A DNA stretch of 64,000 nt from an uncultured Spirochaetota bacterium (GCA_937872225.1 CALMRZ010000038.1:62001-126000); one strand, 5' to 3'. Shown: positions 45,157-54,888, counted from the stretch's first letter. Notes: a model not told the origin generated them from the letters alone. Numbers and translations are program-made.

Positions 45157-46791
45157 TCAGATGCTGAGACGCTGATGGCCGTGATAGCACTCGTCCCTGA
45201 TGGCCCTGACCTCGTCGCTGTTGATGTATTCCTCGAAGGTCATGGCCCGGTCGATCACGCCGGAGGGCGTTATCTCGACGATCCGGTTCGCGATGGAATC
45301 GATGAACTGGTAGTCATGTGACGAGAAGAGGAGCACGCCGTTAAAGTTTATGAGGCCGTTGTTCAGCGACGTGATCGATTCCAGGTCAAGGTGGTTGGTG
45401 GGGTCGTCCAGCACCATGGCGTTGGCCCCGGAGAGCATCATCCGGGCAAGCATGCACCGGACCCTCTCCCCGCCGGAGAGGACGTTCACCTTTTTGAGTG
45501 ACTCCTCGCCGGAAAAGAGCATCCTGCCGAGAAAACCGCGCACGTAGGTCTCGTCGTTGATCGCGGTGTACTGCCTGAGCCAGTCGACCAGGTTTTTCTC
45601 GCCTTCGAAAAACGAGCTGTTTTCCTTAGGGAAATAGGCTGATGTTATGGTCTCCCCCCACCTGTAATCGCCCGAATCGGGCTTCATCTCCCCCATGATG
45701 ATCTGGAACAAAACTGTTTTTACCAGATTATTGGGCCCCACGAAGGCGATCTTGTCGTTCCGGTTCGCGACAAGGTTGAAGCCGGTCAGGACCGCTTCCC
45801 CGTCGATGGCCTTGCCCAGGTTCTCTATGGAGAGCACCATCTTGCCGCACTCCCGGTCCGGTTTGAAGGCCACATAGGGGAACCGGCGCGATGTCACCGG
45901 GATCTCGTCGAGGGTGAGCTTTTCCAGGAGCTTCTTCCTCGACGTGGCCTGACGCGCCTTTGACGCGTTGGAGCTGAAGCGCTCGATGAAGGACTGCAGC
46001 TCTTTTATCTTGTCTTCCTTCTTCTTGTTTTCCTCTTTCTTCTGCTTTATGGCCAGCTCGATGGACTGGGCCCAGAAATCGTAGTTCCCGGCGTAGACCA
46101 TGATCTTGCCGAAATCGATGTCGGCGATGTGGGTGCAGACCTTGTTGATGAAGTGACGGTCGTGGGACACCACGATAACGGTATTGCTGAAGTTATAGAG
46201 AAAGTTCTCGAGCCAGGTGATGGACTCTATGTCGAGGTTGTTCGTGGGCTCATCGAGGAGCAGGATGTCCGGGTTCCCGAACAGGGCCTGGGCCAGGAGG
46301 ACCCGCACCTTTTCGCCCCCCTCCAGCTCCTTCATCTTTTTTTGATGCAGTTCGTCGGCGAGTCCCAGTCCGCTCAAGAGCGTCGCGGCGTCCGCTTCCG
46401 CCTCGTACCCGTTCATCTCGTCGAGGAGCTCCTCCAGCTCGGCGGCCCGATGGCCGTCCTCGTCGGTGAAATCCTCCTTGGAGTATATCAGGTCGCGCTC
46501 CTTCAGTACGTCGTGCAGTTTCGGATGTCCCATGATGACCGTTTCCAGGACCGGCAACTCGTCAAAGGCGGACTGGTCCTGGCGGAGGACGGCGATGCGC
46601 TCTTTGGGGTTGCGCACCACCTCGCCGCTGTTCGGCTCGATCTCCCCGGAGAGTATTTTTAAGAAGGTGGACTTCCCGGAACCGTTGGCCCCGATGAGGC
46701 CGTAACAGTTCCCCGGGGAGAAATTGATGTTCACATCTTTGAAAAGCACTCTCTTGCCGAAGGCGAGCTTAACGTCCACAACATTGAGCAT
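45157..46791 (-). CDS. ABC-F family ATPase (YbiT/EttA-like translation factor)
   Basis: Soluble tandem ATPase that acts at the ribosome rather than a membrane. 544 residues: first ABC domain (Walker A GANGSGKST; LEGGEKVRVLLAQALFGNPD; LLLDEPTNNLD), a linker (P-site tRNA-interaction) rich in KKEENKKKEDK (about 250-310), then a second domain (GPNNLVKT as a variant Walker A; LSGGERVRCMLARMM; LDDPTNHLD). The second Walker A departs from GxxGxGKS/T (GPNNLVKT), so that site may bind but not hydrolyse well, and LDDP replaces LDEP. A palindromic repeat lies upstream. Confidence 0.9.
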   Translation of the reverse strand: MLNVVDVKLAFGKRVLFKDVNINFSPGNCYGLIGANGSGKSTFLKILSGEIEPNSGEVVRNPKERIAVLRQDQSAFDELPVLETVIMGHPKLHDVLKERDLIYSKEDFTDEDGHRAAELEELLDEMNGYEAEADAATLLSGLGLADELHQKKMKELEGGEKVRVLLAQALFGNPDILLLDEPTNNLDIESITWLENFLYNFSNTVIVVSHDRHFINKVCTHIADIDFGKIMVYAGNYDFWAQSIELAIKQKKEENKKKEDKIKELQSFIERFSSNASKARQATSRKKLLEKLTLDEIPVTSRRFPYVAFKPDRECGKMVLSIENLGKAIDGEAVLTGFNLVANRNDKIAFVGPNNLVKTVLFQIIMGEMKPDSGDYRWGETITSAYFPKENSSFFEGEKNLVDWLRQYTAINDETYVRGFLGRMLFSGEESLKKVNVLSGGERVRCMLARMMLSGANAMVLDDPTNHLDLESITSLNNGLINFNGVLLFSSHDYQFIDSIANRIVEITPSGVIDRAMTFEEYINSDEVRAIRDECYHGHQRLSI

Positions 46792-46836
46792 GGTCTATTT
46801 ACCTGGTTTTTCCAAATTCGTTGTCATTGCATTTGC

Positions 46837-46866
46837 TGCAGGCGGGGTCACGTGACCCCGCCTGCA
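46837..46866. repeat. Perfect palindrome repeat, copy 2 (30 bp)
   Basis: Left arm TGCAGGCGGGGTCAC followed immediately by its exact reverse complement, centre between 46851 and 46852. Core identical to copy 1 and copy 3. It lies in the spacer between the ABC-F gene start and the SUI1 gene. Confidence 0.9.
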
Positions 46867-46899
46867 AAAATAATTTTCGTTCGAAACGACAGATGCCTA

Positions 46900-47256
46900 T
46901 TATGAAGCCCCGGCCCGCTTCACCGTAAATCCTTCTTGCTGGAGGAGCTGGATGATCATGTCGACCTTGTCGCCCTGGATGAGAATGATGCCGTCCTTGA
47001 CGGTGCCGCCGGCGCCGCACTTCTGCTTCAGCCGCGCCGCCATGTCCATCATGGCAATTTCAGACAAAGGAAGACCGTATATGGCGGACACGGTCTTGCC
47101 GCCCCGCCCCTTGCTCTCCTTCTGGACCCGCACGGTGCCGTCCTTTTTAAAGGCATGGGTGTTCTTAAAGACATGGTTCACCTTTTTCCGGTCCCTGTCG
47201 TCACCCGCTTCTCTCAAGTCACCATGTTCGGTGGAGTATACTATTTTATCTTTCAT
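46900..47256 (-). CDS. SUI1/YciH-like translation initiation factor
   Basis: 118 residues matching bacterial SUI1 (eIF1-like) proteins, which improve start-site fidelity. Core motifs are VQKESKGRGGKTVSAIYGL and LKQKCGAGGTVKDGIILIQGD, with the basic N-terminal tail FKKDGT before them. The ATG at 47256 (MKDKIVYS) is chosen because AAGGATAG precedes it; a frame extension to 47316 lacks a ribosome site. It is on the strand of, and upstream of, the ABC-F factor, both being translation proteins. Confidence 0.87.
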   Translation of the reverse strand: MKDKIVYSTEHGDLREAGDDRDRKKVNHVFKNTHAFKKDGTVRVQKESKGRGGKTVSAIYGLPLSEIAMMDMAARLKQKCGAGGTVKDGIILIQGDKVDMIIQLLQQEGFTVKRAGAS

Positions 47257-47441
47257 TCTATTGTCTATCCTTCTTAAGAAATAAACCACCGCGACGGTAT
47301 GCAAATAACGATCCATATGTTGGCGGGGCGCTCACGCTCACAGGGACCAGGAGGGTCCCGCCGGCCACAGCACAGGGAGGTACTATTGTGGCGGGTGAGC
47401 GGGAGTGGCCCCCAACATATTCTAATACATTACACGGTGCT

Positions 47442-47945
47442 TTATTTCTTAATCTTCGCGTTCCATTCCTTCAATTTAACGCCGACCTTCGCGAAGAGCT
47501 CCGACGTATCGCCCTCGATGGTGATCGACACGATCGAATCGCCCTGGCGGATACTGTTCACGGTCTTCTGGTCCGAATCGTCGACGACGGCGCCGAAGAC
47601 CGTGTGCTTGCCGTTGAGCCAGGGCGTGGGTACGTGGGTGATGAAGAACTGGCTCCCGTTGGTGTTGGGACCCGCGTTGGCCATGGACAGGACCCCCGGC
47701 CGGTCATGCTTCAGCTCCGGGGTGCATTCGTCCTTGAAGTTATAGCCCGGGCCGCCGGTGCCGGTCCCCAGGGGGCATCCGCCCTGGATCATGAAGTCGG
47801 CGATGACGCGGTGGAACGTGAGGCCGTTGTAAAATCCCTTCTGGGCCAGGTTCGCGAAATTAGCCACGGTGAGGGGCGTTTTATCGGCATACAGGTTCAG
47901 CCTGATGTCGCCCTTGTTCGTCTTGATTGTTGCGGTAAGCGCCAT
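47442..47945 (-). CDS. Cyclophilin-type peptidyl-prolyl cis-trans isomerase
   Basis: 167 residues, no signal peptide, so cytoplasmic. The cyclophilin core is complete: [47 protein letters not shown], and [11 protein letters not shown]. The catalytic Arg of FHRV and the FFIT strand are present. AGGAGA lies 7 bases before the ATG at 47945; upstream codons to 48044 are not coding-like. It may belong to either the ppiA or ppiB branch. Confidence 0.95.
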   Translation of the reverse strand: MALTATIKTNKGDIRLNLYADKTPLTVANFANLAQKGFYNGLTFHRVIADFMIQGGCPLGTGTGGPGYNFKDECTPELKHDRPGVLSMANAGPNTNGSQFFITHVPTPWLNGKHTVFGAVVDDSDQKTVNSIRQGDSIVSITIEGDTSELFAKVGVKLKEWNAKIKK

Positions 47946-48066
47946 GTAATTGTCTCCTGTTATCATTATTAAACAGTCTTTTCGACGAGCGGCAGCGAGG
48001 AGAAATCTTTTGTCGTATACTGAAAAAGATTTCCCACCCCGCAAGCTGGGTCCGAAATGACAGGCC

Positions 48067-48864
48067 TTATTTCTTGCTTATACTCCGGTACTGGGCGATC
48101 TGCCTCGATATGACCGCCAGGTTCCCGTCCTCGTCCCACATCTCCCCGTCCTCCTCCACGAGGCCGCAGCTGACGAAGCGGGTGCGGAAAAATCCCTTGA
48201 GCCACTTCGTCTGCGGGATGTTCCTGACGCTCACGCTGAGCTCCAGGGTGGGGACCCAGGCCGCGAGGCCCTGGCTCGCGAAGATGGGCGGCGGGAAAGC
48301 ATCGGCCATCAGCAGAAGCGAAAGCATGTCAAAGGGGCGCCCGTCCCTGAACCGTATCCATCCCTTGTGCTCCGATTTATCCGTCAGCTTTCCCTGCATC
48401 CACCCGGCGCACGACGGGTCCAGCCTGATGTCGAGGTTCTCCATGAGGGTGTACTTCGGGATCGCGGGGACGGGCACACACGACTCAAGCGGCGCAAGCT
48501 CCGGCGCGGCGGTTTCGTACCGGTCAAGGACGCACTCTATCTTTTCTTCCGCGAAGGTGCCCCAGGCGCGGATCCGTTCGCTCCCCTCCTGGAGGAGCCG
48601 CGCCTGTATGCGGCTGAACTGGCTCGACTCGGAAATCACGTCGACCCGCAGGTCGGCGTCGCCGGGCACGCACCGCGCGATATAATTAACGGTCATTATG
48701 GGGATCGACTTCCTGGCGCTGCGCTGGAGCATGGCGCTGGCGGCCAGGGCCATCAGGTATCCGCCGTTGGGATTCCCGTTGATGAGCCAGTTGGGGGAAA
48801 CGGTCCCCCTGAAAAGCGATTCATCCTGTTTTGTGACAGCAATGTCCTGATCGAAAACGCTCAT
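48067..48864 (-). CDS. Acyl-CoA thioesterase-like double hot-dog protein
   Basis: 265 residues with two hot-dog folds, as in TesB-type thioesterases. The first domain has [21 protein letters not shown], a variant of the GGxxxG hot-dog helix; the second has [16 protein letters not shown] and [15 protein letters not shown]. Family enzymes hydrolyse acyl-CoA. The substrate is unknown; it may connect to the beta-oxidation genes. AGGAGG lies 6 bases before the ATG at 48864. Confidence 0.8.
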   Translation of the reverse strand: MSVFDQDIAVTKQDESLFRGTVSPNWLINGNPNGGYLMALAASAMLQRSARKSIPIMTVNYIARCVPGDADLRVDVISESSQFSRIQARLLQEGSERIRAWGTFAEEKIECVLDRYETAAPELAPLESCVPVPAIPKYTLMENLDIRLDPSCAGWMQGKLTDKSEHKGWIRFRDGRPFDMLSLLLMADAFPPPIFASQGLAAWVPTLELSVSVRNIPQTKWLKGFFRTRFVSCGLVEEDGEMWDEDGNLAVISRQIAQYRSISKK

Positions 48865-48874
48865 GCGCAACCTC

Positions 48875-49501
48875 CTATTGCCTGGTAAGGGCCAGCTTTA
48901 CCGCCAGGACGGCGAATATGGCACCGGCCGTCATGTTCAGAATCTTTTCGAATTTTCCCGACTTCTGCAGCCAGGCGCCGATGTATCCGGCGAGCTGGCT
49001 GATCAGCCCGAAGACGATGATCGTCACGGCGATGAACATCAGCCCCAGGATCACCAGCTGCAGGGTCATGGAGCCCCGGGCGGGGTCCGCGAACTGCGGG
49101 AGAAAGGCCAGAAAAAATATCGACACCTTGGGGTTCGTCACGTTCATGATAATGCCCCGGCGGTAGAGATGCCAGGACGGGATCTCCCCGTCTTTTTCAA
49201 TTTTGATGCCGCCCGACGAGGCGCGGAAGGACTTCCATGCCAGGAAGAGCAGATAGGACGCGCCCAGGTATTTGAGGACATTGAAGGCAATGACCGAGGT
49301 CTTGAAGAGCGCCGCGACCCCCAGGGCCACGACCGTGGTATGCACCAGGAGGCCGGTGCAGAGCCCGAGGGTTATCCTGAAGCCCGCGGACCTTCCGTAG
49401 AGTATCGACTGGGTCAGGACGAAGATGTTGTCAGGCCCCGGCGCGAAACCCAGGAGGGCCGAGGCGGTGATGAACATGAGGATCGTATTCAGGTCAAACA
49501 T
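48875..49501 (-). CDS. LysE/RhtB family amino-acid exporter
   Basis: 208 residues, six membrane helices. The LysE signature region FITASALLGFAPGPDNIFVLT near the N-terminus and helix-rich FRITLGLCTGLLVHTTVVALG are typical of RhtB/LysE exporters. Substrate unassigned. It lies 10 bases upstream of the thioesterase gene on the same strand, so they may share a transcript. Confidence 0.9.
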   Translation of the reverse strand: MFDLNTILMFITASALLGFAPGPDNIFVLTQSILYGRSAGFRITLGLCTGLLVHTTVVALGVAALFKTSVIAFNVLKYLGASYLLFLAWKSFRASSGGIKIEKDGEIPSWHLYRRGIIMNVTNPKVSIFFLAFLPQFADPARGSMTLQLVILGLMFIAVTIIVFGLISQLAGYIGAWLQKSGKFEKILNMTAGAIFAVLAVKLALTRQ

Positions 49502-49635
49502 CGGGGCTCTTACCTTGACTCCTTTAACTCAATTCCCGTGCAGAAGACCGCCGGTATACAGAACCAGAACAGTTAAAACCGGTTCCTTGTCAATGAAATA
49601 TTGATCCGATATTTGTGCCTTTGCGGCCTCCCGAT

Positions 49636-49696
49636 CCGCGTTCTCAAGACAAGGTTGGTGCCAACGCAGGTACAGGATGTACTGAACGCGCCGGCC
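49636..49696 (+). repeat. Dispersed 60-bp structured repeat, copy C
   Basis: Starts CCGCGTTCTCAAGACAAGG and includes the hairpin GTACA-GGA-TGTAC (49670-49682), replacing the stems of copies A and B with different but complementary bases. Other DNA of 49502-49880 contains the orphan CRISPR repeat and no gene. Confidence 0.7.
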
Positions 49697-49739
49697 TAAA
49701 AGAAACCTTTAACCTAGCAGTTAACATCATATAATAACC

Positions 49740-49771
49740 GTTTCAATCCACGCGCCCGCGTGGGGCGCGAC
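49740..49771 (-). CRISPR. Orphan type I-C-like CRISPR repeat (one copy)
   Basis: On the minus strand it reads GTCGCGCCCC, ACGCGGGCGC, GTGGATTGAAAC (32 nt), the standard type I-C repeat form with the palindromic CCACGCG...CGCGTGG core and the ATTGAAAC 3' end. Only one copy is present and no second repeat or spacer-like array lies within the flanking 150 bases; no cas gene is in the window. An IS66-family element begins 110 bases away. Confidence 0.8.
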
Positions 49772-49880
49772 TGTATATATATTAACTTCTGGAAAAACCA
49801 GCAGTTAGCCATTCAAATGCGCTAAACCTAAAAATATTCGGATTTTGTTTTAAAAGAGCAATCGCTTTATAATCTCTTAA

Positions 49881-51398
49881 GTAACTATTCAGCAAATTGA
49901 GGCATAAACGGCCTGCCCTCGAACAATCCCTGCAATGCCCCAAATACCGGAACTCCATTTTTTCACGGTGGAAATATACCCGCGAATCCGTGCGAAAAAT
50001 ATGCCGCCTTCACTGCTCCTGAAGCAACCTGATATTTTCTGCTGAACTTTTGCCATTCTCAAATCTCGCTCAGCCTGATTGTTGTCGAATGGGACTGTTA
50101 CATCGTACATGAATGACAGTATCTCTTTTTTGTAATTTTTCATACGCTCAAGCAGGTTGAGCGGTTTTGATTTCTTTTTTCGCCCTCGACGGCCTGCGAT
50201 GCCCGGCGGATGAGGATTTGCCCGGAATCCTTCGGCGATAATACGATCATAAATCTTTTCATATCCTCGAATCGTGGACTCATTCAATCGATATACGCGG
50301 GCATCCGCCTGTTTCTTAATGGATACCAGCAGATCAATCATCTCGCAAGCCCACGATTGCCCGTAGTTTTCGTCAATCCCGTTTAGCTCACGCATCAAAT
50401 GGGCATTGCAAAACATATGATTGCAATCATATGCCAGATATGAGCTCCAGAAATCATGCATGAGACGGTCCCGGTATCCCGGGATTATTCCCATATCATC
50501 TATCGCCCCTTTCCCTCGCTTTTCGTGAACGCAATAACAGGTCAGCCGCTCCGTCGAAAGCACGTGCAGCCACCGCAAGAAGCCTCCGCAAAACACCCCG
50601 GTCTCGTCTGCATGGAGCAATGGTTCCTTCGCCAGTAGGCCCTTAATGCTTTCTTCTACCGGACCACTCGCTTCATACGCCTGCCGGTTGGCGTTGTAAA
50701 TCGTCCCCGTGCTGATGCGAATGCCGAGAATATCCCCGCAAAATTCAGCAATCCTGTCATAGGGAATCAGTTGGTACTGACTCAAATAGGTCAGAAGTCC
50801 CCTAATCCGGCTCCCGTATTGGGCCGGTCTTGTTACCCCCGCAGGAAAACTCGCCTCAGCGATAAAGCCGCAGTGCGAGCATTCTTTAACTTCAACCTGG
50901 TGTTCCGTCACCTCAATCTTTATCTCCGGCATATCGAACACTTGGCGCTTCCTGATCTTCGTAGGCACACCGGATAGAGGGCAATTGCATCTGCCGCATT
51001 TGTCAACTGAACGAACGTCGACTTTATCAGGGTGGGTACTCATCTTAAGTTGGTTCCCCTCGTGTCCCTTTTGACCGCCGCGTTTCTTCTTACTCTTGCG
51101 CTCTTGTAACCGTCGATCTTTTCTGCTCAATCCGTCACTCGAGGGGGGACGGTTGCTGTTTGAACTGTTCTGGTTAATTCGCGATTCCAGCTCCTGCATC
51201 CGCAGGGTAAGTTGCTTCACCATTTCCTTGAGCGCTTGTATCCCGTCATTCTGCTTCTGAATGATCTCGATTACAGCCTCGGGACCTTTGTTGTATATCT
51301 CAAGTATTTCGTCGCGTGTCATGCGACATAATCTAACCTATGCCGGGAAAATTAATACTAAAAAAATCCACTTGCTATTTTTTTTGCTGAATAGTTAC
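49881..51398 (-). mobile_element. IS66-family insertion sequence (ISBst12-like, transposase only)
   Basis: 1518 bp bounded by 16-bp perfect inverted ends, GTAACTATTCAGCAAA at 49881-49896 and its complement at 51383-51398. It carries only the tnpC transposase; the tnpA and tnpB accessory genes of classical IS66 are absent, as in the ISBst12 group. The flanks (TCTCTTAA and GAAAACTT) show no 8-bp duplication. The transposase stop codon lies inside the inverted repeat. Confidence 0.88.
49889..51322 (-). CDS. IS66-family transposase (TnpC)
   Basis: 477 residues. N-terminal coiled coil (leucine-rich, residues 20-55), an SNSNRPPSSDG linker, zinc-like CGRCNCP and CSHCG motifs, and a DDE catalytic core: D239 (LLHADETG), D290 (MHDFWSSYLAYD) and E418 (NNQAERDLRMAK). 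The C-terminal KISGCFRSSEGG is family-typical. No frameshift or missing catalytic residue, so it may be active. Its stop TGA lies in the terminal inverted repeat. Confidence 0.95.
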   Translation of the reverse strand: MTRDEILEIYNKGPEAVIEIIQKQNDGIQALKEMVKQLTLRMQELESRINQNSSNSNRPPSSDGLSRKDRRLQERKSKKKRGGQKGHEGNQLKMSTHPDKVDVRSVDKCGRCNCPLSGVPTKIRKRQVFDMPEIKIEVTEHQVEVKECSHCGFIAEASFPAGVTRPAQYGSRIRGLLTYLSQYQLIPYDRIAEFCGDILGIRISTGTIYNANRQAYEASGPVEESIKGLLAKEPLLHADETGVFCGGFLRWLHVLSTERLTCYCVHEKRGKGAIDDMGIIPGYRDRLMHDFWSSYLAYDCNHMFCNAHLMRELNGIDENYGQSWACEMIDLLVSIKKQADARVYRLNESTIRGYEKIYDRIIAEGFRANPHPPGIAGRRGRKKKSKPLNLLERMKNYKKEILSFMYDVTVPFDNNQAERDLRMAKVQQKISGCFRSSEGGIFFARIRGYISTVKKWSSGIWGIAGIVRGQAVYASIC

Positions 51399-51416
51399 GA
51401 AAACTTTTTCATTAAA

Positions 51417-52886
51417 CTATACTTCCACCTTCCCCGCGAGCCCCTCCGGCCTTGAGGGGGGGATAGTTATCGGTGTTTCCTCGATGACCCGCATGCTTTT
51501 CCACCGTCCGCCCTTGAAGCGGAGCATAAAAACGATGCCGAGCAACATGACATACCCGGTGAGCACCGTCCAACCGGCATAAATGCCCAGGTCCAGGAGA
51601 AATAGAGCCGCGCCGGTGGGGACAATCAACCCGAAGATGGAGAGTATGATGATGGCCTTCATGACAAAATGGGTATCCCCCGCGCCCTTAATCGCGGAGG
51701 CAAAAATTATATTCATGGCGTCAAAAACGCTGTAGAGCGCGACAAACCTGAGCAGAACCTTCGCAAGCTCAGCGGTGGGCCTGAACTTTTCCGCGTCGGT
51801 TCCCGCGGCATAGAGGCACATAAAGAGATCTGGCACCCATATGTACAGGAGGGCAACGGCCCCCATGTACGCAACGGCAAGATGGAGGCCGGAGTAGACG
51901 CTGTACTCGGCCATGTCGGGATTGTTCATCCCCAGGTACTGTCCCACCAGCACTGACACCGTTATGCCGAGGCCGATCATGGGCATGAAGGCTATGGTAT
52001 TCACGTTGAAGGCGATGTTTGTGGATGCCAGACTGTCAGTGCCGAGGCGGCCTATTATCAGCACAAACACGGTGATGCCCATCATGTCGAGGAAGAACTG
52101 GACCCCGTTGGGCAGGCCGAACCGTATCAGCCGCTTCATGAGGGCCATGTCCGGCCGCCATCCCCTGACCGTGTTGAACGTATCGTTGTACGATGCCCTG
52201 AAGAGCACGGCGGCGTATATGGCAAAAGAAACGCATGCCGAGAGGACCGTTGCTATGGCCGCGCCCTCGATGCCCATGCGGGGAAAGCCGAAATTCCCGA
52301 AGATCAGCAGGTAATCCACGATGATGTTTTCCGCGGTGGCGGCAAAATTGGCGATCATTATGATCCAGGTCTTGCCGATGCCGGAGAAAAACCCCGACAT
52401 GGCCGACGAGGCCACCAGGGGCACGGCGCCGTAGCAGAGTATGCGGAAATAGACCGCTTCATATTCCCTCACTTTTCCGTCATGGCCCACCACGGCAAAG
52501 ATGCTGTCGGAAAAGGGGATGATGAACATGATGATGACGCCGGAAACGATCGAGATGTAGAGCGCCTGCCACAGGACCTTCCCCATCATTTTGTTCTGGT
52601 CCGATCCGTAATACTGGGCCACGAAGGTGCTCACGTAGCCGACCGTCCCCATGAAGAGGCTCACGAAGGTAAAATTGAGTATCCCGGCGGGCATGGACGC
52701 CGCCATCACCTCCGTGTCATACCAGTTGAGGAACATCCGGTCTATGAAATTCTGGAGGGCCCACGAGCCGGTTGTGAATATGAGGGGAATGGCGATTGAA
52801 AGGATATCCCTGTATCCGCCCTCGCTTTTGTAACGGCGGAAAAAGTACCCCTTCAGGCCGCCCGATGTTTCCGATATGTGCTGCAT
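51417..52886 (-). CDS. MATE family efflux transporter
   Basis: 489 residues, about 12 membrane helices. Characteristic segments: SIAIPLIFTTGSWALQNFIDR near helix 1, FVAQYYGSDQNKMMGKVL and VSVLVGQYLGMNNPDMAEY (the paired Q/GQxxG helix signature of MATE). Exports cationic drugs or metabolites using Na+ or H+. Its stop lies only 18 bases from the IS66 end, so the IS has landed just downstream. It is the only gene in the transcript visible here. Confidence 0.92.
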   Translation of the reverse strand: MQHISETSGGLKGYFFRRYKSEGGYRDILSIAIPLIFTTGSWALQNFIDRMFLNWYDTEVMAASMPAGILNFTFVSLFMGTVGYVSTFVAQYYGSDQNKMMGKVLWQALYISIVSGVIIMFIIPFSDSIFAVVGHDGKVREYEAVYFRILCYGAVPLVASSAMSGFFSGIGKTWIIMIANFAATAENIIVDYLLIFGNFGFPRMGIEGAAIATVLSACVSFAIYAAVLFRASYNDTFNTVRGWRPDMALMKRLIRFGLPNGVQFFLDMMGITVFVLIIGRLGTDSLASTNIAFNVNTIAFMPMIGLGITVSVLVGQYLGMNNPDMAEYSVYSGLHLAVAYMGAVALLYIWVPDLFMCLYAAGTDAEKFRPTAELAKVLLRFVALYSVFDAMNIIFASAIKGAGDTHFVMKAIIILSIFGLIVPTGAALFLLDLGIYAGWTVLTGYVMLLGIVFMLRFKGGRWKSMRVIEETPITIPPSRPEGLAGKVEV

Positions 52887-52953
52887 TAGTTTACCTTGCG
52901 GATTCTGATACTACAGCGAGGATTATGATACGGCATTTTTAGGCAAGAACAAT

Positions 52954-54888
52954 TTACGAGGGCGCGTCTTCGATCCTCTTCAGCAGGCTTTTTCTTTCCT
53001 CGAGGTCGGCGGCAAGGCGTTCGCTCATGCATTCATAGGCCACCTGATAGACAAAGGCGTTCATGCGGACAAAGACGCCGTCATAGAGCGAGTCCTCCAT
53101 CACCCTCTTTCCCGACAGTTCCTTTGACACCGCCGTGCCGTTTTTCACTTCCAGTATGACGCAGTCGTGGAACGGTATCGGCCGTGCCAGTTCATTTTTT
53201 TCATCAGGCAGCCGGTTTTTTAGGGGGTCCCGCACCGGCTCCAAGCCTGCAAGGGAACCCCGCTTCGCCGCCCAGCGACGGTGCTGGTCGTACACCACCT
53301 GCAGGTCCCTTCCAAAAAAATAAAAACAATCGCCGACGGTACGGATGAAGCGCCCCGCTTCGGCCTGATTCCCCGATACAACTTTCACGATCCTCTTCGC
53401 GTCCTCCCTGCTCAGGGCCAGGGTGGGGTTGTTCGTCCTGAAAAAATGCATTTCGTCGAGGACCTTGTTGAAAACAGCCAGATGTTTTTCGAAGTAGTCA
53501 AAGGAAAACAGGGCGCCCTCGTGCTCCTCCCTCCCCATGTCGCGGAACACGATGGTCGTTCCTTCCAGAAGGGGCAGGTACATGTTTTTGAAATATTGGA
53601 CCGCGGCATCAAGAAATCCTATAAAATTTTCATGATACATCATCCTCGGATTATGATGTTTTTTGTCGATATAGCGCCACTGGTCTTCAACGCCCTTGAA
53701 CAGAAGATTCTTTCCCTCATCATCATGACGGAGCAGCTTCGCCAGCGTCTCGTAGGGCTCGGCAACCTTCCGCAGGGAGTCCCGCTTCTTTTTCTCCAGC
53801 GATTCCGGGTCCTTGCCGACGGTAACCAGGTACTCCTCGCTGTAGTCCCAGGCGACGATGCTTACAAAGGGCGCGCCGATCCTGTAATAGGATATGATCT
53901 GCTCGGGTATGAGCGGCCGCTGGAACACCAGCGCCTCCTCGATGGCAAGGATGAGCTCCGCGAGGCTGCCGATGCCGAACTCCTGCTTCAGGCGTTTCGA
54001 CAACAGGCAATCCTGCTTTGGATCGATGGGCAGGAACGACCGGTACAACATCATGTATTCATAGATCTGCTTTTCCCTTTCCAGATTGTGTTTTTCCTTT
54101 TCGCGGCGGGACGACTCCGGCTCACCGTCAATCAGCTCTTCCTTGCGGAGGTCTTCCAGGGACCGGAGCCTTATCTCCGACTCCAGAATTATCCTTTCGC
54201 GGAGTTCCCCTTCCAGTTTCAGGAATGAATAGAACCAGCACGCCCAGGTCTTCAGTTCACGGTCAAACTGCGGGCGCTCCATCCATTTAATGACATCATA
54301 ATTCAGGTGTATCAGCGGCATTTCGGCAAGCCATTTCCTGATCAGGCGGAGATGGTTGAAAACGACGGGATCTATTTCTTCGGGGTCCTTTATGATTTCC
54401 ATCATGAACACCGAGAGCCTGGCCGTGATGACGCCCTGCACCTCCGCCAGGTACTTCATCACCCTTATCAGCTGCTTGGTCGGGACAAGGCGTCGCCTGA
54501 AGCCGATGCCGATGCGGTTGTTGCGGTGCGTTAAAAACCGTTTACGGAAAAGCTTCAACGGCCGGTATTTGCGGTACAGATAATCGACGTAATAGGAGGT
54601 TTCCGTGGGGGCCGATGCCGGATCGGGGGCCGGTTTCTGCGCCTCTGCCGGCGTCTTTTTCTTCCGCGCCGGCACCGGTCTGGGCGCCTCGCTGCGGTAC
54701 AGGACTGTTTTTTTATCTGGACATGACTGCACCAGCTCGATTATGGCCTGGTACTTCTCGCCGGGCCTGAGCTGCCTGTTGTTCATGAGGGTGCGCACCA
54801 CTTCCTGCTTGTGCGGCGGGATCTCCTTGCTGGTCAGCAGGGCCCGGGCGCGCCGTTCGATCTTCTTGATATCTTCCTTGTTGTTCAT
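52954..54888 (-). CDS. Large protein of unknown function
   Basis: 644 residues, not recognised. An N-terminal helical charged segment (DIKKIERRARALLTSKEIPP), a proline-rich linker with PARKKKTPAEAQKPAPDP at about 75-95, then a long largely helical region with YRKYRPLKLFRKRFLTHRNN and strong charged helices, ending in a conserved-looking ECMSERLAADLEERKSLL tail. No signal or membrane helix, so probably cytoplasmic. It is upstream of nothing obvious and about 105 bases from the OmpA-like gene. No function can be proposed. Confidence 0.75.
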   Translation of the reverse strand: MNNKEDIKKIERRARALLTSKEIPPHKQEVVRTLMNNRQLRPGEKYQAIIELVQSCPDKKTVLYRSEAPRPVPARKKKTPAEAQKPAPDPASAPTETSYYVDYLYRKYRPLKLFRKRFLTHRNNRIGIGFRRRLVPTKQLIRVMKYLAEVQGVITARLSVFMMEIIKDPEEIDPVVFNHLRLIRKWLAEMPLIHLNYDVIKWMERPQFDRELKTWACWFYSFLKLEGELRERIILESEIRLRSLEDLRKEELIDGEPESSRREKEKHNLEREKQIYEYMMLYRSFLPIDPKQDCLLSKRLKQEFGIGSLAELILAIEEALVFQRPLIPEQIISYYRIGAPFVSIVAWDYSEEYLVTVGKDPESLEKKKRDSLRKVAEPYETLAKLLRHDDEGKNLLFKGVEDQWRYIDKKHHNPRMMYHENFIGFLDAAVQYFKNMYLPLLEGTTIVFRDMGREEHEGALFSFDYFEKHLAVFNKVLDEMHFFRTNNPTLALSREDAKRIVKVVSGNQAEAGRFIRTVGDCFYFFGRDLQVVYDQHRRWAAKRGSLAGLEPVRDPLKNRLPDEKNELARPIPFHDCVILEVKNGTAVSKELSGKRVMEDSLYDGVFVRMNAFVYQVAYECMSERLAADLEERKSLLKRIEDAPS

